Shown here piece after piece: positions 34,346 to 42,608 of a DNA stretch of 64,000 nt. This DNA comes from Iodobacter arcticus. GTDB lineage: Bacteria; Pseudomonadota; Gammaproteobacteria; Burkholderiales; Chitinibacteraceae. The notes beneath the pieces were generated by a model, which was not told the origin of the DNA, did not search any database, and saw only the letters and a program-made list of their open reading frames with translations. The translations under genes were made by a program, and so were the position numbers. The DNA lies in contig NZ_JBHTBQ010000031.1 in assembly GCF_042664895.1 (NCBI RefSeq), positions 1 through 64,000 on the forward strand, in the 5' to 3' direction. Position 1 is the stretch's first letter. Each line of letters starts with the position of its first letter.

Positions 34346-34830
34346 GGGTATTCCCTAGGTCAGAACGATAGATAAATGGATGGAGCCGGTATAAGGCCAT
34401 CCATTTGCAAATGATTTACCGGATCTTCCGCCGCTATAAACAGGTTTGTGACCCGTTTTGACGACCAGTGTGTGTCCGCTGGCGGTGATCTTTCGGCGCA
34501 GGCTGACTATGTAGAGTGCCGCCTGCATTGTTGGCTGGATATTGCCCTAGAAAGTTACCGCACTGCGGTATAAATGGCAAGTTCTTCTGGTTATTAACTT
34601 ATTGACTTTGTTAGTATCGCAATCTTGCTTTTATTAAGTGTGAAAATAGATTCTAGTTCTATCAACTCATTTTATGAGTGTGCCTAAGCAATATATTTAT
34701 AGTATGAAATCTTATGGATTGTTTGGCGTAAGTTAAATGTTTCGTATGTTTTAAAAAAACACATCTATTCAAATATGAGCGTTGGTTTATCTTGGCTCAT
34801 AAAAATAACCATGCACCACAAGGATTTTTC
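34346..34830. other. Long divergent spacer between ilvB and the RDD gene
   Basis: About 485 bases. The ilvB-proximal half is GC-neutral and contains GCAGGC/GCCTGC arms (about 34501-34530) that could fold in the leader RNA. The other half is AT-rich. I searched the minus strand for an Ile/Val/Leu-rich leader peptide with attenuator hairpins and did not find one. Confidence 0.35.
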
Positions 34831-35355
34831 GTGAAGATTACAAAGGGGCCGGCCGGCTGGTGGCGACGCATGTTCGCTTTTTTATACGAGCTTTTGCTTT
34901 TGATTGCCGTGGTTTTGCTGGCGGGAGGTTTGTCTCAAGGTGTGTTTCAACTGCTAACAGGCTTGCCTGTGACTGCACTGCCTGATCATCTTTTGGCAAG
35001 TGCGCTCCATTTTACTTGGGTGATGTCGGTGGCTTTTGTGTATTTCGCGTGGTGCTGGCGCGGCGGGCAAACGCTGGCAATGCGTACTTGGCATATTTGT
35101 GTGGTGAAAAACGATGGCAGCCCGCTAGGCTGGCGTGAAGTAGGCATTCGTTTTGCCGTCGTTGTGCTTTGTACCCTGCCTTGCGCCCCCTTTTGGATCT
35201 TTGCTCGCCACCATGCCGATTTACGCATCGTGGCTTGGCTGTTAACAGGCTTATTCTTTGTGCCTTTTTTATGGGCCTTGCTGGATAAAGAACGCCGGTT
35301 TTTGCATGACAGGCTGGCGGGAACGCAGCTATTGATTGCAGCGTCTAAGATTTAA
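34831..35355 (+). CDS. RDD-family membrane protein
   Basis: About 174 residues with the RDD core: an early Arg (GGWWRRMFAFLYELL-like segment), a helix pair, and WRGGQTLAMRTWHICVVKND between helices 2 and 3. A third and fourth helix follow, with CTLPCAPFWIFARHH between them, and the ending LLDKERRFLHDRLAGTQLL. Function is unknown, possibly transport. GTG 34831 is chosen because AAGGA lies 6 bases ahead; the frame is open to TTG 34792. Confidence 0.8.
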   Translation: MKITKGPAGWWRRMFAFLYELLLLIAVVLLAGGLSQGVFQLLTGLPVTALPDHLLASALHFTWVMSVAFVYFAWCWRGGQTLAMRTWHICVVKNDGSPLGWREVGIRFAVVVLCTLPCAPFWIFARHHADLRIVAWLLTGLFFVPFLWALLDKERRFLHDRLAGTQLLIAASKI

Positions 35356-35621
35356 CCGTGTAGGGTGGGCAAGTTTTTATGCCCAGGGGATAGCGAGGAG
35401 TGGGCGCGAACGTCGTTATGCCTATATGCGCCAAATAGGACCTTTGTCATGGCGCATGTTTACAGGGATCGGGTTATTCGTAGGGCGGGTGAAACCCGCC
35501 GCTTTTGTAGCATTTCACGCCAAAGTCTGGCGGGTTTCACCCGCCCTACAAAAAATGCACCGAACGTCATTGGCTTAAAGCTTAAATTGATGCGTATAAG
35601 GATGACAATCAGTGCGCCTGT
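35356..35621. repeat. Palindromic repeat element between RDD gene and lnt
   Basis: GTAGGGCGGGTGAAACCCGC from 35480 and its complement ending at 35549 (GGCGGGTTTCACCCGCCCTAC) form a near-perfect 21-bp-arm hairpin around a 28-base loop. A GTGGGCA-type short repeat lies at 35360-35385. This is one copy of a family seen at least six times between 35 and 45 kb. It can fold on either strand and so may also end the converging RDD and lnt transcripts. Confidence 0.75.
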
Positions 35622-37094
35622 CTAGCGCCGCCTTAGCAAGCCCAATCCGAGTAATAAGGCCCCCAAAGCAATCAGCAGCGGGTAATCCCCTCCCCAAGCA
35701 TAGGGCGGCATGCCTATGCGGTTTTGCGCGGTGCCTTCCAAAATGCCCGCTGTTCTTTCCGGCAAGACGCCTTTAAACCGACCCTTCTCATCAATAATCG
35801 CCGTCACCCCAGTATTGGTGGCCCGCAGCATATAGCGGCCGGTTTCTAATGCTCGGGTTTGGCTCATTTGAGCGTGTTGCGCTGCGGCCCAGGAGCCGTC
35901 AAACCATGCAAGGTTGGATAGATTAACCAGCATGGTGGCTTCGGGCAGGGCGTTGATGATCTCCCGGCCAAACACGTCTTCGTAGCAGATATTGGCGGCA
36001 ATTTGGCCGGAAGCCAGAGAGAACGGGGCTTGCTTCACTGCGCCTCGGCTAAAGCCGGAGAGTGGCATATCCATAAACTGATAGATCCAGTTAAATAGCC
36101 ACGGCAGTGGAATAAACTCGCCAAAGGGCACGAGGTGCTGTTTTTTATACAGCGGTAATGCTGGGTCAGACATCACCGTGACGGCGTTGTAATACTCCGC
36201 CTCATGCTTGCCTAAAATCGGAATGCCAAGGATTAAATCTGCTTTGCGCGGTGCTACCGCATCACGCAGCATTTGTGGATACCAATCTGGTACATCGCTG
36301 ATAAAAGAAGGAATGGCCGTTTCGGGCAAGATCACCAATTGGCCGCGTGTTTTTTGCGTTAGCTCCAAATAGCTTTTCAGGCTATCTAAGTAAAAAGCAC
36401 TGTCCCATTTGATCGCTTGCGAAATATTGCCTTGTACCAAGCTCACCCGCACCGGCGCGCCTACCTTTTTTGTCCATTCCAGCTGGTTCAATCCCCAGCC
36501 AGCCAGCCAGATGCTTGCCACAATGCCCCAGCCCTTCAGCCACTTAGGCTTGCTGACAATCAGTGCAATACTCAGGCACAGCAGCCAGCCGATCAGATAT
36601 ACGCCGCCGATGGGCGCGTAGCCTGCAAGCGGCGTCATCGGGCTTTGCGAATAGCCGACGCTCGCCCAGGGGAAGCCTGTAAACAGCCAGCCACGTAGCC
36701 ATTCCGTCAGAATAAATACTGTGGGCAGGAGCAAAACGCGTAGTGAATCAGGGCAGGGCAGTTTTAGTGTTAGCCAGCCAGCCAATGCGGGAAACAGCGC
36801 CATATAAGCGGCTAACACTAGAATCCCAGCCGCAGCCATAGGCGCAGGCATGCCGCCGAAGGTATTTAGGCTGATAAAAATCCAATGGATATTGGCAAGA
36901 AAAAATCCCAACCCAAAACTAAAACCACGCCACCCAGCTGCTTTAGGGGAAGGAGATTTTTGGATAGCAAAGGTGAGTGCGGCTAATGACAACCACATGA
37001 GGGGGAGTAAATACAGCGGGGCAAAAGAAAAGACACTGATCGCGCCAAACAGGGCTAGCAGGAGATGAGGCAGGAGGAGTTTAAATTTTTGCAT
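35622..37094 (-). CDS. lnt: Apolipoprotein N-acyltransferase
   Basis: Adds the third acyl chain to lipoproteins at the inner membrane. About 490 residues: six to seven N-terminal membrane helices, then a nitrilase domain with the catalytic Glu (VILPETAIPSF), Lys (YKKQHLVPFGEFIP) and Cys (AANICYEDVFG), and a last helix at the C-terminus. I chose ATG 37094 (MQKFKLLLPHLLLA). The frame extends to 37202, but those 36 codons run towards a repeat element and give an atypical N-terminus. Confidence 0.94.
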   Translation of the reverse strand: MQKFKLLLPHLLLALFGAISVFSFAPLYLLPLMWLSLAALTFAIQKSPSPKAAGWRGFSFGLGFFLANIHWIFISLNTFGGMPAPMAAAGILVLAAYMALFPALAGWLTLKLPCPDSLRVLLLPTVFILTEWLRGWLFTGFPWASVGYSQSPMTPLAGYAPIGGVYLIGWLLCLSIALIVSKPKWLKGWGIVASIWLAGWGLNQLEWTKKVGAPVRVSLVQGNISQAIKWDSAFYLDSLKSYLELTQKTRGQLVILPETAIPSFISDVPDWYPQMLRDAVAPRKADLILGIPILGKHEAEYYNAVTVMSDPALPLYKKQHLVPFGEFIPLPWLFNWIYQFMDMPLSGFSRGAVKQAPFSLASGQIAANICYEDVFGREIINALPEATMLVNLSNLAWFDGSWAAAQHAQMSQTRALETGRYMLRATNTGVTAIIDEKGRFKGVLPERTAGILEGTAQNRIGMPPYAWGGDYPLLIALGALLLGLGLLRRR

Positions 37095-37148
37095 CTGCAA
37101 CACGGCTTGTGAGCGTTCCTGTTTGGGGTGGGGGTGTTTCAAGGCATC

Positions 37149-37333
37149 AGTATCTACACACATTAGGTGGCATTTCAGTGCTATAGCTTCCCCCTTTATC
37201 AAAGGGGGATTGAGGGGGATTTGCTTTGGTGTAGCTTTGTTTGGTGCCTTTTGATCAAAATATGCAATTCTAAATCCCCCCTAGCCCCCCTTTTTCAAAG
37301 GGGGGAACAAGTACAAAGACTTGTGTAGTTACT
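37149..37333. mobile_element. MITE-like element with CCCCCTTT core
   Basis: Terminal arms AGTATCTACACA (37149-37160) and TGTGTAGTTACT (37322-37333) are inverted with one mismatch. Inside, the core reads CCCCCTTTATCAAAGGGGGA with a GAGGGGGATTT continuation. It is mirrored by AAATCCCCCCTAGCCCCCCT and AAAGGGGGGAAC. The same core occurs at 44815-44925 within a different pair of termini. No coding capacity. A GTAGGGC-type hairpin follows at about 37365-37424. Confidence 0.6.
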
Positions 37334-37365
37334 ATATGGTTTCAAGGAGAGTAAAACATGGTGCC

Positions 37366-37424
37366 TTAGGGCAGGTGCAACCCGCGTATTTTTCAGCATG
37401 GCTCGCGGGTTTTACCCGCCCTAC
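37366..37424. repeat. GTAGGGC-type palindrome downstream of corC
   Basis: TAGGGCAGGTGCAACCCGCG and, after a 19-base loop (TATTTTTCAGCATGGCT), CGCGGGTTTTACCCGCCCTA form a hairpin just past the corC stop. It may act as its terminator. Same family as 35480, 40254 and 42471. Confidence 0.65.
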
Positions 37425-37427
37425 GTC

Positions 37428-38294
37428 TTATTCTTCAGCAGGTGTATCTGCTAATTTCTCTATCAATACAGAATAAATCCGGCGGCTGTCTGCGCGCAGG
37501 ATCTGGAAGCGATAGCCGTCGAAAGCCACAATCTCGCCGCGTTTTGGCAGATGGCCAAAGTGCTGAGTGATTAAGCCTGCCACGGTATCAAATTCTTGAT
37601 CAGAGAACACGGAGCCGATTTCTTCGTTTAAATCGTCAATCTCGGTGAGGCCTTTTACGCGCCAATTGCCACGTCGATCTGGAATGATATTGTCTTCGGC
37701 TTCGTCGTAATCGAATTCGTCTTCGATATCGCCAACAATTTGCTCCATCACGTCTTCAATCGTCACCAAGCCCGCTACGCCGCCATATTCATCGACCACA
37801 ATCGCCATATGATTACGATTATTACGGAAGTCTTTAAGCAACACATTCAGGCGTTTGGCTTCTGGGATATACACCGCAGGGCGCAGCATATCGCGCACGT
37901 CAAATTCCTCATCGCTGGCGTAATAGCGCAGCAGGTCTTTGGCTAGCAACACACCAAGCACTTTGTCTTTGCTGCCATCGACCACAGGAAAGCGCGAGTG
38001 GGCGGTTTCGATCACATAGGGAATAAATTTGGCGGGCGCATCATTGATATCGATGATGTCCATTTGGCTGCGAGGTACCATCACATCGCGCACCTGCATA
38101 TCACCTACATTGAGCACGCCTTCGATCATACCTAAGGCATCAGCATCCAGCAGCTGGCGCTCAAAAGCAGAGTGGAGAATTTCTACAAGCTGGCCTCGAT
38201 CTTCAGGCTCTCGTAATAAAAAGTGGGTCAAGCGTTCAAGCCATGATGACTTGGGGGAGTTCGAGTTCGGAGATACCGAAGGGGAATCATCCAT
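37428..38294 (-). CDS. corC: CorC/HlyC-family CBS-domain protein
   Basis: The 288 residues start MDDSPSVSPNSNSPKSSWLE. Two CBS domains follow (DVMVPRSQMDIIDIND near 65 and NHMAIVVDEYGGVAGLVTIE near 145) and a C-terminal CorC_HlyC domain (FDTVAGLITQHFGHLPKRGE). It lacks the membrane DUF21 part and is linked to magnesium/cobalt efflux or to membrane homeostasis. ATG 38294 is preferred; the frame is open to 38420. Conserved order ybeY-corC-lnt. Confidence 0.92.
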   Translation of the reverse strand: MDDSPSVSPNSNSPKSSWLERLTHFLLREPEDRGQLVEILHSAFERQLLDADALGMIEGVLNVGDMQVRDVMVPRSQMDIIDINDAPAKFIPYVIETAHSRFPVVDGSKDKVLGVLLAKDLLRYYASDEEFDVRDMLRPAVYIPEAKRLNVLLKDFRNNRNHMAIVVDEYGGVAGLVTIEDVMEQIVGDIEDEFDYDEAEDNIIPDRRGNWRVKGLTEIDDLNEEIGSVFSDQEFDTVAGLITQHFGHLPKRGEIVAFDGYRFQILRADSRRIYSVLIEKLADTPAEE

Positions 38295-38468
38295 TGTGGC
38301 GTAAAGATCCAATGATAAAGATGCCCGAATGATACCGGAAGATCGTGCTTTTTGGGTTACAGCGGTGTTGGTGATATTGGGATTGTTGTAGTGAGGCTCT
38401 TGCGTACACTCTTTTGGCAAGGGAAGGCGTGTACTTTCGCTTGGTAAACAAGCCTCCCTTTGTAAGCT

Positions 38469-38939
38469 TTACTTCTCTTCCGAATATGGATCGCTAATGC
38501 CTAAGCTTGCCAATAGCTGGGTTTCCAGCGTTTCCATGGCGATGGCCTCATCTTCTTCAAGATGATCATAGCCTTGCAAGTGCAGCACGCCGTGAATGGT
38601 GAGATGGGCATAGTGATCGATCAGGCTGATGTTTTGCTCCAGCGCTTCTTTTTCTACCACCTGCGCACAGAACACAATATCGCCAAGCAGCGGCAGGCCA
38701 GCAATATCGGGCATGTCTTCATCAAAGGTAAAAGTCAGCACATTGGTGGCGTAATCTTTGCCACGGTAATCGCGGTTTAGTTGCTGGCCTTCTTCTGTGT
38801 CGACAATTCTGAATGTGATTTCTGCTGTGGCCACATCAGGCAGCAGCGCGGCCTCCGCCCAAGCTTGGAATTGTTCTGTGCTAGGTAGGCCGGTGGCGGC
38901 GCTTTCTATTTGATGGCAGATTTCTAAACGTTGGTTCAT
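38469..38939 (-). CDS. ybeY: Endoribonuclease YbeY (rRNA maturation)
   Basis: Single-strand metallo-endoribonuclease involved in 16S rRNA 3' end maturation and ribosome quality control. The 156 residues have the zinc motif HGVLHLQGYDHLEEDEA (H-x3-H-x5-H, about 115-131) and NRDYRGKDYATNVLTFTFDE. Part of the phoH-ybeY-corC-lnt set, here separated from phoH by an extra gene and repeats. Confidence 0.95.
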   Translation of the reverse strand: MNQRLEICHQIESAATGLPSTEQFQAWAEAALLPDVATAEITFRIVDTEEGQQLNRDYRGKDYATNVLTFTFDEDMPDIAGLPLLGDIVFCAQVVEKEALEQNISLIDHYAHLTIHGVLHLQGYDHLEEDEAIAMETLETQLLASLGISDPYSEEK

Positions 38940-39043
38940 AAGTGATCTTTGTAAATGTTGTTGCTTAAATATTTGGCGATGCTGGTTTGATTCGGATTTG
39001 TGAACAGCGGAAATCGGCTGATCCTGTTGCTTATTATTTCAGA

Positions 39044-39874
39044 TCAGCCTTCGGGCAACACGATTTTACGGGTGGCACAACTTACGTATAGAGCCTCGGC
39101 TCCCTTGCCTGCAAAACCTTCTGTCGACAACTCGCCATTTTTGCGCAAACGGGCCACGCCACCATTTTTTTGCGGCTTGGATTTTTTGACCGCGGCTGTC
39201 AACGTCGTCTTGTCTGCGTCTACCAGCATGGCTAGAAAAGGTGTTTCACTTTCAAACAATATCGCAGATTGCACCGGCAAGCCTTGGAAGGTATAGCCCG
39301 CTGCTACTTTTAGTTCTTTGCCCCAAACCTGATTTAGCGGCAAATTGGCCATCTGTGCCAACCATTTGGCCACCCCAGCATCGTTAAATTCCACGCTTTG
39401 GCAATTGAGGGCTTTTGCTAAATCAGGATTGAGGAAATGTTTGGCGCTGGCTGCAGGCATTGATGTGGCGCTGCCATTGCCACTTTTATATTGATAGTGA
39501 CCATTGAACATTACATCGCCCCATTTGCCTGCGCAACCCTCTACCCGCATCAATAAGCCATCTTTGGCCGGGCTCAAGTTCATCTGACAATTACCTTCAC
39601 TGAAATGCCAGCCATCACTCACAACTTTGAGTTTGCCTTCGCCTGATCCAGAACGGCTACTGGTTTCGGCTGACTTGCCTAGAACTTCTAGCGAAAACTG
39701 GCCATTTTCTGAAATGACTAGGGTGCGCTCAAACAGCTTGTTGTTGGCATTGTATTGCCCCGCTTTGGGCAAGGCTGTGTTGTCGGCCCAAGCGGGCAAG
39801 CTCAGGGCTAGGCTGGCAAGAACGGCTAGTGAAAGTTGGCGAGGGGTGGCATGGTGCTGCTTAAACTTTTGCAT
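39044..39874 (-). CDS. Exported hypothetical protein
   Basis: The 276 residues start with a clear signal peptide (LAVLASLALSLPAWA, cleavage before DNTALP). The mature part looks beta-rich and has four Cys (in GNCQMN, VEGCAG, LNCQSV and VSCATR) that could form two disulfides. I recognise no domain. It interrupts the usual phoH-ybeY adjacency and begins MQKFKQHH, by chance similar to the lnt start. It is probably periplasmic. Confidence 0.6.
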   Translation of the reverse strand: MQKFKQHHATPRQLSLAVLASLALSLPAWADNTALPKAGQYNANNKLFERTLVISENGQFSLEVLGKSAETSSRSGSGEGKLKVVSDGWHFSEGNCQMNLSPAKDGLLMRVEGCAGKWGDVMFNGHYQYKSGNGSATSMPAASAKHFLNPDLAKALNCQSVEFNDAGVAKWLAQMANLPLNQVWGKELKVAAGYTFQGLPVQSAILFESETPFLAMLVDADKTTLTAAVKKSKPQKNGGVARLRKNGELSTEGFAGKGAEALYVSCATRKIVLPEG

Positions 39875-40485
39875 TAGAAATATTCTCCAAATTAGGTTTT
39901 TGTTTAAATATTCTTGAGCGCGCAGTTTTACTCAACTCAAGCTGATTCCGAGAACGCGACGTTTTGCTTCGGATCAAGGTTTGCAAGGTCAGAGAGGGGG
40001 GATTGATCAGATTGTCTACAAGCTGACAAGAAACTTTGATCTTCTGTATTTAACAGCAAATCATCCTGTCATATTGTCTTGCTGTGCTTGTATCAAGCTA
40101 ATTGTTGTAATTTATGCTTAATTTCCGCTATTTTGCCCAAGGTAATGCGTTATTAGGGTGGGCTAGCGGCTGATCGTGCTAAGTACTTGTAAGTATCGAA
40201 TGGTCTTGTGGCGCGTGAAACCCCATCCTATCAACTTAAGTGAAATGTTTTTTGTAGGGCGGGTGCAACCCGTGAGCGATGCTGAAAAATACGCGGGTTG
40301 CACCCGCCCTACGATGATTCAATGCTTGTCATTGCGGGCGTGCCATGGCTTATTGCTAAGTTGATAATGCGCTAAGACGACGCGCATGGCATTGGCGTAT
40401 TTACGCCAAAGGTTTTCTCCGTGTTCTACTTTTAAACTTAGTGTTCTCTGTGTCTACAGATCTTAGGTTTTGAGAAAACCAGATG
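39875..40485. repeat. Gene-free stretch with MITE-like GTAGGGC element
   Basis: In this 611-base gap, ATCCTATCAACTTAAG (40225-40240) and, inverted, CTAAGTTGATAATG (40356-40369) bracket a hairpin. Its arms are GTAGGGCGGGTGCAACCCG (40254-40272) and CGGGTTGCACCCGCCCTAC (40294-40312). At 40443-40475 lies CTCTGTGTCTACAGATCTTA, which recurs near 41575. No open frame of note otherwise. Confidence 0.6.
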
Positions 40486-41463
40486 CTATCTTTTGCGTGT
40501 TGCCGATGCCGCTTCACGTTCTTGTGTTTTCTTTGCGTAGGCGTTGACGATTTTTTGCACTAGCGGATGGCGAACCACGTCTTCGCTGGTGAAATGGTGC
40601 AGGGCGATGCCTTTGATATCGACGAGTACCTCTTGTGCGTCGTTCAAGCCTGATTTTTGATGCTTGGGCAGATCGATTTGCGTTGGGTCCCCGGTGACAA
40701 CGGCCTTAGAGCCAAAGCCGATGCGGGTTAGAAACATCATCATTTGTTCTGGCGAGCTGTTTTGTGCTTCGTCCAGAATAATAAAGCTGTTGTTTAAGGT
40801 TCTGCCACGCATAAAGGCCAGCGGGGCGACTTCGATAATGCCTTTTTCAAACAGCTTGGTGACTTTATCAAAGCCCATTAAGTCATACAGTGCATCGTAG
40901 AGCGGCCGCAGATAAGGGTCGATTTTCTGTACTAAATCGCCAGGCAAAAAGCCGAGTTTTTCACCTGCTTCTACGGCGGGGCGAACCAAGACCAAGCGTT
41001 TAACCAGATCGCGCTCTAAAGAATCAACTGCACAGGCTACGGCCAGATAAGTTTTGCCTGTGCCTGCTGGGCCAATGCCAAAAGTAATATCGTGATCTTG
41101 AATTGCTTTGATATAGACAGTTTGGCGGGGCGTTCTGCCGCGCAAATCATGGCGCTTGGTGCGCAGCGGCGTGGTGTTTTCTTCGACATAAGCTGGTGCT
41201 GTGTTTTGCGTGTGTTCGATAATCGATAGCTGTAAATCATCCCGCTCTAGCGGCTGTTCGGCCATGGCGTAAAAGTGCTCCAGCAGGGTAATGCCTTGCT
41301 GCAAATTTTTGGCGCTGCCGCTCACACGAAACTGCTCATTGCGCCTGACGATGGTGATATCGAGCGCGGTTTCGATTTGCTTTAAGTTTTCGTCAAGAGC
41401 GCCACAAAGATTGGCAAGGCGACGATTATCAACAGGCGTGAAATGGATGATTTGGCTATTCAA
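40486..41463 (-). CDS. phoH: PhoH-family ATPase (PhoL type)
   Basis: The 325 residues have an N-terminal KH-like part (EQFRVSGSAKNLQQGITLLE) and a PhoH nucleotide-binding domain with Walker A FGIGPAGTGKTYLA (about 132-145), LVRPAVEAGEKLGFLPGDL and Walker B NSFIILDEAQN, then GDPTQIDLP. Implicated in RNA metabolism together with YbeY. It lies between miaB and ybeY as in most proteobacteria, though with inserted material on both sides. Confidence 0.93.
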   Translation of the reverse strand: MNSQIIHFTPVDNRRLANLCGALDENLKQIETALDITIVRRNEQFRVSGSAKNLQQGITLLEHFYAMAEQPLERDDLQLSIIEHTQNTAPAYVEENTTPLRTKRHDLRGRTPRQTVYIKAIQDHDITFGIGPAGTGKTYLAVACAVDSLERDLVKRLVLVRPAVEAGEKLGFLPGDLVQKIDPYLRPLYDALYDLMGFDKVTKLFEKGIIEVAPLAFMRGRTLNNSFIILDEAQNSSPEQMMMFLTRIGFGSKAVVTGDPTQIDLPKHQKSGLNDAQEVLVDIKGIALHHFTSEDVVRHPLVQKIVNAYAKKTQEREAASATRKR

Positions 41464-41479
41464 AAGAGACTCTCAAAAG

Positions 41480-41600
41480 GACACAAATCTACAGAGACCA
41501 GTGAGAACACAGAGCACACAGAGAAAAACTTGAAAATCTAAGGGTTTCTCTGTGTGCTCCGCTTTTTTAGCTCTGTGTCTACAGATTTTAGGTTTTTATC
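41480..41600. repeat. Imperfect palindrome of CACAGAG/CTCTGTG words between phoH and UPF0149 gene
   Basis: ACAAATCTACAGAGACC with GAACACAGAGCACACAGAGA (from about 41481) are mirrored by TTTCTCTGTGTGCTCC and CTCTGTGTCTACAGATTTTA (to about 41592). One arm of the same sequence recurs at 40405-40475, just past phoH. Both copies lie immediately 3' of a minus-strand stop codon, so they could serve as transcript ends. Confidence 0.55.
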
Positions 41601-41618
41601 TTGGAATCAGAACAAGGT

Positions 41619-42236
41619 TTAGTGCATATGCTTTGGCACTTCGCGGCGTTCTAGCCAGAAGGTGCGGATTTCCGGGATGATATCGACCAAGGACGCGGCG
41701 ACTTCGTGCTCGAATTCGGCCATATCTTGTCCGTCGCTTTCCAGATTGGCACGGCCTTCGTCGTCGGCGCAAACCAGAATCGGGTAGACAAGCTGGGCGT
41801 ATTCTTCGTCGTCCATCATTTCTTGCCAAGCATCTGGGTTCATCGATGTACCCAGCGTAAAGCCATAGCACCATTGCTGCGAGATATCTTGGCCGCTCTC
41901 TTCGTCCACATACACAATCGGGCTAAATGCGTTTTCAGCGTCAGCCAGCTCGTCCATCAGCTGGTTATATAGACGCAGAATCAGGCCTTCTATTTTCTCT
42001 TGCTCGGCTACAGAAGCAAATTTCGGGCGTTCGCCATTTTCGCCCCAAACTTGAGCAAACCATTTATCTGCAGCGATTTCTTCTGGGCCAATCAGTTGCG
42101 CAGTTAAAAAACCATGCAGCATAGATAAATCCATTGCTTGTTCCGGGGCCGCATCAGATTCTAAAAAATCGGCCAATAGGTCGAGGTCGTCGTCGCTTAG
42201 TACGGCAAAAAGTTCAGCATCTTTTGGCGATAGCAT
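41619..42236 (-). CDS. UPF0149 (YecA/YgfB-like) protein
   Basis: The 205 residues are strongly acidic and helical, with DLSMLHGFLTAQLIGPE near the N-terminus, WCYGFTLGTSMNPDAWQEMM in the middle and LVYPILVCADDE. This fits the UPF0149 family. It ends at KHMH without the C-terminal SEC-C zinc motif of full YecA. Function unknown. It lies between phoH and miaB, an unusual place. Confidence 0.75.
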   Translation of the reverse strand: MLSPKDAELFAVLSDDDLDLLADFLESDAAPEQAMDLSMLHGFLTAQLIGPEEIAADKWFAQVWGENGERPKFASVAEQEKIEGLILRLYNQLMDELADAENAFSPIVYVDEESGQDISQQWCYGFTLGTSMNPDAWQEMMDDEEYAQLVYPILVCADDEGRANLESDGQDMAEFEHEVAASLVDIIPEIRTFWLERREVPKHMH

Positions 42237-42608
42237 GGTGTTTTCCTTGGGTAATGCGTATTAGGGTAAGGCTTGTAGGACTACATCCTAATACTTTTGG
42301 CGGGCGCGTTGATGACACGCGGTAATTAATATCTGAAAAGTCATTGTAGGGCGGGTGAAGCCCAACCCTATCAAATTAAAGTCAAAAGTGGTCAAAGTCT
42401 GGTTTTGTATAGGGTGTGTAAGTGGTTTGTCTTGCGCACCGTTTTGCATAATTACAAGTATTAAATCATCGTAGGGCGGGTGAAACCCGCGTATTTTTCA
42501 GCATGGCTCGTGGGTTTTACTCGCCCTACGAAATACATTTCATCTAAGTTGATAGGATTGGGGTGAAACCCGCCGTATGTTTAAATAAGAAAAAATGGCG
42601 GGCAGGGC
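42237..42608. repeat. Composite repeat region between UPF0149 gene and miaB
   Basis: Holds GTAGGGCGGGTGAAGCCCAA (42346) and ACCCTATCAAATTAAAG (42365-42381). Then comes a hairpin: GTAGGGCGGGTGAAACCCGC (from 42471) and GGGTTTTACTCGCCCTAC (to 42529). The inverted terminal word CTAAGTTGATAGGATTGG follows (42544-42561). It appears to be two related elements, one nested or partly deleted. No gene seen. Confidence 0.6.

Noticed and set aside
34346..34620. Possible ilvB attenuator with leader peptide
   Set aside because: No Ile/Val/Leu-rich short frame with a following terminator hairpin could be found on the minus strand; only a weak GCAGGC/GCCTGC pair.
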